From Alopecurus myosuroides (lineage: Eukaryota; Streptophyta; Magnoliopsida; Poales; Poaceae), in contig CM054057.1 in assembly GCA_028641055.1 (NCBI GenBank), forward strand, positions 580,679,940-580,743,939: a DNA stretch of 64,000 bases, read 5' to 3'. Positions 23,301 to 32,718 of the stretch are shown here, one piece after another (position 1 is the first letter of the stretch; every line of letters begins with the position of its first letter). The translations under genes were made by a program, and so were the position numbers. The notes beneath the pieces were generated by a model. It was not told where the DNA came from and made no database searches. It saw nothing but the letters and a program-made list of their open reading frames with translations.

Positions 23301-25090
23301 CTGGGTTTGCAGGCAAGTTATCACTCACATGAACCACTGTGTTCCTTTCAACATTGATTACCGATACTTTCCGTTGTTCTTTTCTGCTAGCCTTAGTAGT
23401 TGTTGTTTCTGTTACGAACCCATCACATGAATCCCTTAACCTTGATATTGCCTCACCTCCACTCCTATCACCCCTTGGTTGAGCCAGTGTCTTACTAGCA
23501 TGCTTAGGTTGCTTTGCTCGAGTCTGTTACCCGTTACTTTCTGTTACTAGTTCTATTATGTTCTGGGGGCTCGATGTTTAATCAATCAATCATGCTAATG
23601 TTACTATTAATAATAAATTTGATGATAAGGCACCGGCAGGAGGCCCAGGGTGGTTTTGAGGCATGCTAGTGTCGACCCCCTAATTAGGAAAAGGGTCTTG
23701 TCTACTGATCCATGATGAGCGCACTACCCGCATGTGGGAAGCGAGTATGGGCGCCCCCCTCAACTTGACCCGATTCGCATCTCGTCCAAATCGCCGTACT
23801 AGTTCGGGCTTTCCATTTGCTGCATGCATGATCTTGCGAGCCCTTGGCGCCCGGGGAACTTTCGTAGTCGGCATTTAGGGCGGCGTGGTCTTCCAGTGCT
23901 ATGAGGGTCCTCCTTTTCTTCGGGGGGCTCGATTAGCCGCGCACGCACAGCACGCGGTGCTTTGGGCTTGATGCGAAGAAGGGTTGGTTGTGTTGAGTAC
24001 CTCGCTTGGTGGGGTGATTTCCCATCTGGCGGGTTATTCATGCGTGTACGGCTAAATTGGTGCAACCCTGCAGGGATAATCTTCTCGAGAAGCCGTGTTT
24101 TCCGCGGTTATGGATTACTTGGTGAAAGTACTGGCTAACAAGTACTCAGGACAACTTAAACCTAATGATTAACAACCTTACACCCAATGATTAACAACTT
24201 GACTAGTAATAGGCTTATTGACACAATAATCTGAACCATCATTAACTCAACTGTGTGAGTTATCCTCGGATTGCTTCTTTGGATAAAGGGGCGAGATCCA
24301 GGATGGGTTTGTTTGAAATTATCTTTCAGTTGGTTACAATCTTCGATCTTATCTCTTTTCTGTTAGCCGGAAGTGTTAGAATCTCTGTAGTTGGTTAGCG
24401 CAGCCAGTTGCAGCACCTTTTATATTCCCCTTCCTTCCGTTGAACCCAAAGCATCTGTGCTTGGTGTTGACGGGTTACACTTTGGTGAACTGTGAGTCTT
24501 GCTTGCCAGTACGTTTATGTACTGACCCCTTTGGGGCTGTGGTTTCCGCAGACCTACGTTTCCGAGGATCTACATGGTGGCTACTACGTGGAGTATGACG
24601 AGACTGCTGACGAGTAGATAGCGGACCCGGGCAGGATCCGAGACTTCGTGGATGGCCTCCGTCTGTTCGTTTCCGGCCTCTTAGGCCTATTTGGTTCTTG
24701 TCTGTACTCAGACATTTTGAATGCTTCCGCTGTGATGTAATGATGTATTGTTGGGGCATGTGCCCTTTGAATGATTGTATTTGCTATCTCTGCTCTAGTG
24801 AGAGCCATTTGCAACTTATTTCGATCTTTTGTGTCGTAGAGATCTGTTGTGATATCACTTGTTCAAACGCCGTTGACGTACCATGTGTGTATGGTTGAAG
24901 TACGTCGACGAAAGTGCCTTTGATCTCTAGTGGATAGTTTACATCGACGATGGAATAGCAGGGCTTGTGTTGTCGCGCATAAGCGCAGGCCTACCAGGAA
25001 GCTGGGACGTGGGAGCAGTTATGCCCCATAATCCAAGCATCTGCTATCCAGTTCGTACGGTGAGTATCCCCTAGAAATCAGGGTGCGACA
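20369..25090 (+). repeat. Element B 5' LTR (4722 bp)
   Basis: Direct partner of 25928-30654. It has a GC-rich zone (21250-21660), an AT-rich zone (22000-22950) and a 3' part homologous to the LTR of element A. Frames such as 21364-21939 occur in both LTRs of this element and show no domain. Confidence 0.93.
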
Positions 25091-25092
25091 AA

Positions 25093-25105
25093 TGGTATCA
25101 GAGCC
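25093..25105 (+). promoter_or_regulatory. Element B primer binding site (initiator tRNA-Met)
   Basis: TGGTATCAGAGCC begins two bases after the 5' LTR, identical to the site of element A. Confidence 0.9.
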
Positions 25106-25404
25106 TGTCTGCCTGTAGGATCCCTTTTTACTGGTCGCAGTTGAGTCTAGAAACTATTTTTGTAGCTATATAGGAACAAAATGAAACGTGAGAGTAGGAA
25201 TTCTGTTCTTTTTTTCTTCTTTTCCCCACCCTCCCTCCCTTTTCTGGTAAGGAAGTGCAACGTTGATTTCTCCCTTCTGATCTAAACTTTCAAGTTAGGA
25301 TTTCACGTGTTTTGGGTTCTCCGTAGTACCTCAGGAGTTTTGTTCTCGTTTTCCCCGATGTTGATATCCTGTTCTTCTCAACATCCTTTTCGTCCGTTCA
25401 AAAC

Positions 25405-25818
25405 TTGTTGTTGTTTTCCACTTCAAATCTTCTACCGGCGTCTAATCAAAACTTCCTCGTAAACTCTTGTCCAACTAAAGTGTTATTTCATACCGGAGAA
25501 TCACATTCCTTTGTATCAACAATCTTTTCCACAACATACAACCCAATTCTGGTTCCACTAAGCAATCAAAACCCTGTTCACTCCCCGGGATCTCAAATGT
25601 TGACTTCCAACATAAGTAAGAACAATCCAATTCTAATGGGAGACCAAATATTCCTCGTTACTCTCATGTTGATGATTCTGACATTGATGATTATTCTTGG
25701 TGTTGCATTGATGTCAATAACTCTGTTCCACCATTCTAGCCAGATAATCTATTCTCCAAATGAATCAAGTTCCATTCAGCTATACACCCTTGGTGCAAAA
25801 TCTCTCCCCTTTACTTGA
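25405..25818 (+). pseudogene. Element B internal remnant: leader fused to protease fragment
   Basis: A 137-codon open frame. Its start (LLPASNQNF) matches the leader just upstream of the extra ORF in element A (minus strand, near 14235-14260). It then jumps straight to the protease region of gag-pol (KVLFHTGESHSFVS, then [10 protein letters not shown]), skipping the extra ORF and gag. The catalytic Asp of the DTG motif is His, so the protease would be dead. After the frame, 25819-25927 matches the protease-RT linker briefly and then the sequence just downstream of the chromodomain. This is a double-deletion product, not a functional gene. Confidence 0.75.
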
Positions 25819-25913
25819 AAATGTTCCGGTGGTTTGCTAATTCCCTGACGTCTACCCAAGAAGTTTCCGGACCTTTTCTTTTCTCAGTAGGAATCTCGGG
25901 GCGCGATTCCTTC

Positions 25914-25925
25914 AAGGGGGGGCGT
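25914..25925 (+). promoter_or_regulatory. Element B polypurine tract
   Basis: A purine-rich run (AAGGGGGGG, then CGTT) lies immediately before the 3' LTR, at the same place as in element A but with fewer G. Confidence 0.7.
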
Positions 25926-25927
25926 TT

Positions 25928-28900
25928 TGTAACAGCCCAAGTATGAAAACCTACCATTTAGAATGTTTGATTTCTTGTTACTTAAGTATTGCATCATGTC
26001 ATCATATTGTTTCCATGTTGTTTGCTTTTGTTTCTGATTTGTTGCATTTGTTTTCCACTGTTTTCACAACTCAAATTCAAACCTTACTCAAACAATGTTT
26101 TCATACTTGTTCTGTTACAACTTTTGGAATAAGAATAACAAGTGAAAACAACCAAATTGTTCCATTTTATTTCATATTGGATCACTTATTAAATTGTTGC
26201 TTAATCCAATCAATCACTTTAATCAGTTAATTCCAAATCACTTCCAAACTCAAACCATGTCTCAAAATCATTAAACTTTTGAATCCATGAAGTGCACCAC
26301 TAATTTGAATTCCTTAAATCACTTTTAAACCCTAAAGAAAACCCTATTGAAAAATACTTTGTTTTCTAATATTAACTAATATTGCAAATTTCAATCAATT
26401 TGGTTTAAATTTTAAACAGCAATCAAATCTTTAAAATTTTGAAAATAAAAGTTACCAACTGGTTGTTTTTGGCCTAAGGAACTCCTCCAAATTTTTTCCA
26501 AATTTTTCATTAATCTAAACCTATCATTTTCTTCCTAAAGCTAAGGCTACAAAAAAAAAAAACAGTAAAACAAAAATAAAAATAACAAAAGGGAAGAGGG
26601 AGCAGCAGCTAACTAGCCTCTACCTAAGCCCAACCCACTTCTTTTTTCCAGCCCGATACCCCCTTCTTCCTCGCTGGCGTCACCCTCCTGTGTACGAACA
26701 CCAAAACAACCACACGATCTCTCTTCCCCGCTCGATGCTTGCCGTACCAGTGCCCTGCTGCTCCATAAAAACAGCCATCGATCCCCTCATCCTAGCCCTA
26801 ACCCTAGATACCTAACCCTAGCGCCGCCAACCCCTCTTCCTTCCACCTCGAGCTCCTTCTGCCTGTCCACGAACCTGCACGAGAGAGGATACAGGAGAGG
26901 GGAGAGCTCGCGGCCATCCCCTGCCATGGTCACCTCGAGGAGCAACCGGTAGGGGAATGGAACCGCCCCGCTGCCCTCGTCCTCCCGGTGCCCCTCGGTT
27001 TCCGCCGGGAGCCCCCGGAGCTCCGGCGCCGTCCGCGTTTCCGCCGGCGTTCGTCCCTGCCTGCTCCTGCCTCGACCCGATCTCCTCGCCTCCAACCGCA
27101 CCAGGTGAGGCCGCTCCTCCCTCGACTTCCTCCCTCTCGCCCTCTACCTCCTCCCCTAGTGGCCGCAGCACCACGGCCCTCCGGCGAGCCGCCCTCGCTG
27201 GCCAGCGTCCGCCCCCTTCCTCTGTTAAGATTGCAGCGAACGGTTCCCTGTATGGTTCAGTTAGGTGCAGTTTTTTTGGGTTCAGAAAATTCCCGCGGAA
27301 CAGAAGCTCTTACTCCCCGAGTTCCACTCCCTCTCAACACACGCAGAGCAGCCGCACTGGCAGAGACACCCAGCGCGCAAGCCTCAGGTCTAGGGATCAA
27401 ATCCCCAGCCCCAACCTTTTTCCTGTTTAATTTCCGAGTTGAACTCAGCGCAGTTCTGAACCTTAACCAACATCGCCCCCTTATCTGTCAACGAAACTAG
27501 CACTAGCCCACTGGTTCCTGAACTTGTGCACGCAGCAAGGGGTGCTGGGTTCGAACCCCAAGCCCCATCTTTTATTTTCTGCTGTTTTTTTTTCTTTTCT
27601 GCTCGAAATTCAGAAAAGCAGATCTGAAACATTACTTGTAAAATCCATTAAAAATTGAATCTTGCTCCAAATTGAATGATTCAAGTTTCTGTGGATTCAA
27701 TTTTTTGTGCTCTTTCTACTAGTAACAAAATTGCAACATGTTTCTGTAATGCTTTTTGCCCTAAATAATTAATTACTGAAAATGCCATAAAAAGTGGAAA
27801 CTTTGAAATTTCATAACTTAAGTTTGGCTCATCCAATTTAAGCAAATTTGAACTCTAAAAATTTGTCTTAACAAACTCTACACATTGGTATTTTATTTGG
27901 GCACAATGGAATTAATTTTGAACATGTTTTCCTCTGTTTACTAAAAAGGGCAGAATAAAACTATTTATGGAAAATGGCATAATAAATTCAATAATCACCC
28001 AAAAATTATGTTTGATAGCCCAAAATGTTCAATGAAACCTTTGCTACATGTTTTCAACCTTTTCAATGCAATTTGTTACTGTTTTGAATATTTTTAAATT
28101 GGTGCAATATTTGAATTCTTCTTTAAATTACTTAAACTTGCAAAATTCATAACTTGTTCATAAAAATTCCAAATTCAACAAACCAAATATGTTTTCCAAT
28201 CAACTTTTCATGTACTTTCCAAATATAAATTTTGTTTGCTGTTTTGAATAATTTAAATTGCTGAAAACAACTGTTTCTTGTTTAATGCATTTAAAATTGC
28301 CAAAATAATAACTTGCTCATTTTAAATCCAATTTCCACAAATAAAATATGTTTTCAAACCATAAAAGCATAACCTTTTCAAATATGAATTTTGTTATCTG
28401 TTTTGAACAATTAAAATTGGTGAAAACAACAATTGCTTGAGCAACACCTTTAAGTAACCAAAATTTCCTAACTTAATAAATGAATTTCCAAACTTGTTAA
28501 CCCTTATTTCCATTTGCTCATATTGTTGTTATTTTGCTGTTTTCCTCATCCATGCATCATGCTAATCCACTTTCACATGTTGCTTAGTTGTAAAACAATT
28601 AATTCAACCAGAAATCATGGGCTTTCCATATGCAATCCAATTGCATGTGGGTCCATTTAATCCTGTTTCTATCTTGTCAACTAGTTTATTTTTTGTTGCA
28701 TCAATTAAATGGTCATGCATCATCCCATGTTTGTGCACTATGCCATGATATTGATTGCTTATCTTTCTGTGTTGTCTGTTTGCTTCTTCTCGGATACACG
28801 ACGACGTTGAGACCGACGATACTTACGACATCCCTTCTAAGGAGTTAGCTCAGTACCAGGCTACTGGGTTTGCAGGCAAGTTATCACTCACATGAACCAC

Positions 28901-30654
28901 TGTGTTCCTTTCAACATTGATTACCGATACTTTCCGTTGTTCTTTTCTGCTAGCCTTAGTAGTTGTTGTTTCTGTTACGAACCCATCACATGAATCCCTT
29001 AACCTTGATATTGCCTCACCTCCACTCCTATCACCCCTTGGTTGAGCCAGTGTCTTACTAGCATGCTTAGGTTGCTTTGCTCGAGTCTGTTACCCGTTAC
29101 TTTCTGTTACTAGTTCTATTATGTTCTGGGGGCTCGATGTTTAATCAATCAATCATGCTAATGTTACTATTAATAATAAATTTGATGATAAGGCACCGGC
29201 AGGAGGCCCAGGGTGGTTTTGAGGCATGCTAGTGTCGACCCCCTAATTAGGAAAAGGGTCTTGTCTACTGATCCATGATGAGCGCACTACCCGCATGTGG
29301 GAAGCGAGTATGGCGCCCCCCTCAACTTGACCCGATTCGCATCTCGTCCAAATCGCCGTACTAGTTTGGGCTTTCCATTTGCTGCATGCATGATCTTGCG
29401 AGCCCTTGGCGCCCGGGTGGAACTTTCGTAGTCGGCATTTAGGGCGGCGTGGTCTTCCAGTGCTATGAGGGTCCTCCTTTTCTTCGGGGGGCTCGATTAG
29501 CCGCGCACGCACAGCACGCGGTGCTTTGGGCTTGATGCGAAGAAGGGTTGGTTGTGTTGAGTACCTCGCTTGGTGGGGTGATTTCCCATCTGGCGGGTTA
29601 TTCATGCGTGTACGGCTAAATTGGTGCAACCCTGCAGGGATAATCTTCTCGAGAAGCCGTGTTTTCCGCGGTTATGGATTACTTGGTGAAAGTACTGGCT
29701 AACAAGTACTCAGGACAACTTAAACCTAATGATTAACAACCTTACACCCAATGATTAACAACTTGACTAGTAATAGGCTTATTGACACAATAATCTGAAC
29801 CATCATTAACTCAACTGTGTGAGTTATCCTCGGATTGCTTCTTTGGATAAAGGGGCGAGATCCAGGATGTGTTTGTTTGAAATTATCTTTCAGTTGGTTA
29901 CAATCCTCGATCTTATCTCTTTTCTGTTAGCCGGAAGTGTTAGAATCTCTGTAGTTGGTTAGCGCAGCCAGTTGCAGCACCTTTTATATTCCCCTTCCTT
30001 CCGTTGAACCCAAAGCATCTGTGCTTGGTGTTGACGGGTTACACTTTGGTGAACTGTGAGTCTTGCTTGCCAGTACGTTTATGTACTGACCCCTTTGGGG
30101 CTGTGGTTTCCGCAGACCTACGTTTCCGAGGATCTACATGGTGGCTACTACGTGGAGTATGACGAGACTGCTGACGAGTAGATAGCGGACCCGGGCAGGA
30201 TCCGAGACTTCGTGGATGGCCTCCGTCTGTTCGTTTCCGGCCTCTTAGGCCTATTTGGTTCTTGTCTGTACTCAGACATTTTGAATGCTTCCGCTGTGAT
30301 GTAATGATGTATTGTTGGGGCATGTGCCCTCTGAATGATTGTATTTGCTATCTCTGCTCTAGTGAGAGCCATTTGCAACTTATTTCGATCTTTTGTGTCG
30401 TAGAGATCTGTTGTGATATCACTTGTTCAAACGCCGTTGACGTACCATGTGTGTATGGTTGAAGTACGTCGACGAAAGTGCCTTTGATCTCTAGTGGATA
30501 GTTTACATCGACGATGGAATAGCAGGGCTTGTGTTGTCGCGCATAAGCGCAGGCCTACCAGGAAGCTGGGACGTGGGAGCAGTTATGCCCCATAATCCAA
30601 GCATCTGCTATCCAGTTCGTACGGTGAGTATCCCCTAGAAATCAGGGTGCGACA
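25928..30654 (+). repeat. Element B 3' LTR (4727 bp)
   Basis: Matches 20369-25090 with few differences, same termini, followed by the GTAGG target duplication. Confidence 0.93.
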
Positions 30655-30659
30655 GTAGG

Positions 30660-31530
30660 AAATGTGCTATCCCTCACATTATCTCAGAGGGGGGGATCAT
30701 CTCGGAGCCCTTGGCTCTGCAGGAGCATATCTACTCCTTCTACTGTTCCCTCCTTGGGGGGGGGGGCGAGGTGCGCCTTCTCTCTCTTGCCCCATCCTTC
30801 TGGGACACCCAGGTCCATGTCTCAAAAGAGGAGAACGAGGATCTCATGCTTTCTTTCACTAAGGGGGAGATTGACGCAGTTCTCAAGAGTATGAGAGTTG
30901 ATACGCCCCTGGACCGGATGGCCTGCCGGTCAGCTTCTTCAAGAAGTTCTGGGACCTCGCCAAACCTCACGTCCTAGCTATTGCGAATGGCTACGCTCTT
31001 GGGAGAGTGGACGTAGCAAGATTAAATTATGGGATCCTTACTCTGATTCCTAAGGTAGCGGGTGCGGAGGACATCAAACAATTTCGACCCATTGTCCTCA
31101 TCAATGTCATTTTCAAATTTATTGTGAAGGCATATGCGACTAGAGTTTCACCCATTGCGCACCGTACGATTAGCTGGACCCAATCTGCTTTCATTTAGGG
31201 ACGACACATCCACGAGGGGGTGGTCTCACTGCAGGAGATCATCCATGAGACTAAAGCCAGGACACTTGGGGGAGTTTTCCTTAAACTGGACTTTGAGAAA
31301 GCCTACGACCGCGTGAATTGGCAATTCTTACGCGAGGTCTTTCTTTGTAAAGGATTTGACCCTGGGTGGGTTCACCGTGCGATGTTTTTGGTCTTGGGGG
31401 CCCATACGGCCATCTCTATCAACAGAGAGGTCGGTAACTTTTTTAGGAATGGTAGGGGAGTCCGTCAGGGCGATCCCTTATCTCCTCTCCGTCAGGGCGA
31501 TCCCTTATCGCCATCAACAGAGGGTGAAGT
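30660..31530 (+). pseudogene. LINE ORF2 fragment 2 (reverse transcriptase, N-terminal half)
   Basis: Resumes exactly where element B entered. Reverse transcriptase blocks appear in order: LTLIPKV, QFRPIVLINV, a TAG at 31196-31198 where the family has Gln before GRHIHEG, LKLDFEKAYDRVNW (31280-31320), and RQGDPLSP (about 31459-31485). A frameshift lies near 30895-30925. Right after RQGDPLSP the same 20-odd bases are repeated in tandem, then LINE similarity ends where element C begins. The right limit is approximate. Confidence 0.8.
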
Positions 31531-32198
31531 ACACGGAGACAGGATGTAATCCCGAGTTCCTCCTTGTTAAGGGAGTACGTCTCGTTGGAGGGGTGTGAGC
31601 TCGCCACGAAGGCCTACTCAACGCCACAAAGACCTCACCCTATTCTCCGATGAACCACGCCACAAAGGCCTAGTTCACCTTCCACTATTGATCCCCTTTG
31701 TGGCGGGAATCGAGTCCTTTACAAACAACTTGGTGCACACACCCACAACCAAATTGGGGGCTCCCAACTCTTCTTGAATCACCAACAAGTAGCAAGATGC
31801 CTAGGTTCTCCACAAGAGGAAACCCAAGGCTAGATCCCTCTAGCTAGAGAGGGGGAAATGAAGAACGACTCGATGAAGATGTAGATCCGGATCTTCTCCT
31901 TCAATCCTCCAAGAATCAACGAGTTTGGGTGGAGGGATTGGGAGAGATCTAACTTTGGAGGCTCAATAAATGCTTGACTTAAATGCTGGAGTGAGCAACC
32001 TCTTGGGGAAGAAGGGGATGGGGTATTTATAGCCCCCTCCCCAAACTAGCCGTTTTGACCCTTTTCGTGCCTGGCCGTACTACCGCTGGAGCCAGCGGTA
32101 CTACCGCTACCTGGGTATGCACGCGGTACTAGGGAGGCATAGTCGCAGGGCGCAGGCGGTACTACTGCTGAAGTACCGTGTTACTCCAGCAGCGGTAC

Positions 32199-32655
32199 TG
32201 ATGGAGGGATGATAACCCGGTAGGCTAACACCAAGGTGTAACTCGGCCTAAAGGGCGCTGCGCAAGATCCGGCTTAGGGAAAAGGAGTTTCTAGAAGGCC
32301 CAAGAGTGTAGGCCTTGTAACCCGGTTTGTGGGTTCCGATAGGGAAACTTAGGGTTTGTAAGCAGTGTCCGGGTAGGACTCCGAGTATGCCTTGGATGGT
32401 AAGCCGGGGGGTCCGGATATTATATAAGCCGGCCCCTAGGGTTAGACGAGAGACACGATATTCCCTAGCTATTCAAGTATCCTTTGTAAAACTAGGATTG
32501 AGATAATAAGATCTAGATCGGCGACTTGATTGCCGGCTGCCAGATCGTTTCACCACCATGATTTTCCCTGAGCAAAATCCTCTCCCAAACACCAGAGTCG
32601 ATTTACCCCAAGATAAGTTACCCCTGGTAACGTCTGCCGTGATTATCCCACGACA
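32199..32655 (+). repeat. Tat element 5' LTR (457 bp)
   Basis: TG..CA termini, partner at 44835-45299. Lacks the 8-bp GAGACTCG-like stretch that the 3' copy has near 45157. Confidence 0.9.
32421..32428 (+). promoter_or_regulatory. TATA box in Tat 5' LTR
   Basis: TATATAAG, followed by GC-rich CCGGCCCC, conserved in both LTRs (second copy 45057-45064). Transcription of the element would start about 30 bp downstream. Confidence 0.6.
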
Positions 32656-32656
32656 G

Positions 32657-32676
32657 TTGGCGCCCACCGTGGGGCC
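32657..32676 (+). promoter_or_regulatory. Tat element primer binding site region
   Basis: TTGGCGCCCACCGTGGGGCC follows the 5' LTR after one base. TGGCGCC... is a common start for tRNA primer sites in plant gypsy elements; I cannot name the tRNA with certainty. Confidence 0.6.
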
Positions 32677-32718
32677 TACGTCCAAAGGTGTTTACATCAC
32701 GGGAGAAGCTCGGGAGAA

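Larger units (their letters stand above)
20369..30654 (+). mobile_element. Element B: non-autonomous gypsy element with 4.7 kb LTRs
   Basis: This 10,286-bp element has 5-bp target duplications GTAGG at 20364-20368 and 30655-30659. LTRs run 20369-25090 and 25928-30654, so only 837 bp is internal. The LTRs begin TGTAACAGCCC and end GGTGCGACA, and over their last kilobase clearly match the LTR of element A in opposite orientation. The primer site and polypurine tract are intact, but gag, reverse transcriptase, RNase H, integrase and chromodomain are missing. Such an element can move only with proteins supplied by a relative such as element A. The two LTRs are almost identical (a handful of differences where compared), so it moved fairly recently. 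Confidence 0.92.

Noticed and set aside
23680..24814. Minus-strand frames similar to those in element A LTRs
   Set aside because: They reflect the shared LTR homology of A and B, not genes; they break in the partner LTR.
27540..27560. GGGTTCGAACCCC, which resembles a tRNA T-arm (also near 21980, and a variant near 7512 in element A)
   Set aside because: No anticodon or acceptor arms can be folded around it; it is a short palindrome in the LTR.
32090..32198. GGTACTACCGC repeats as a simple microsatellite
   Set aside because: Motifs are spaced irregularly and in both orientations with unique sequence between them.
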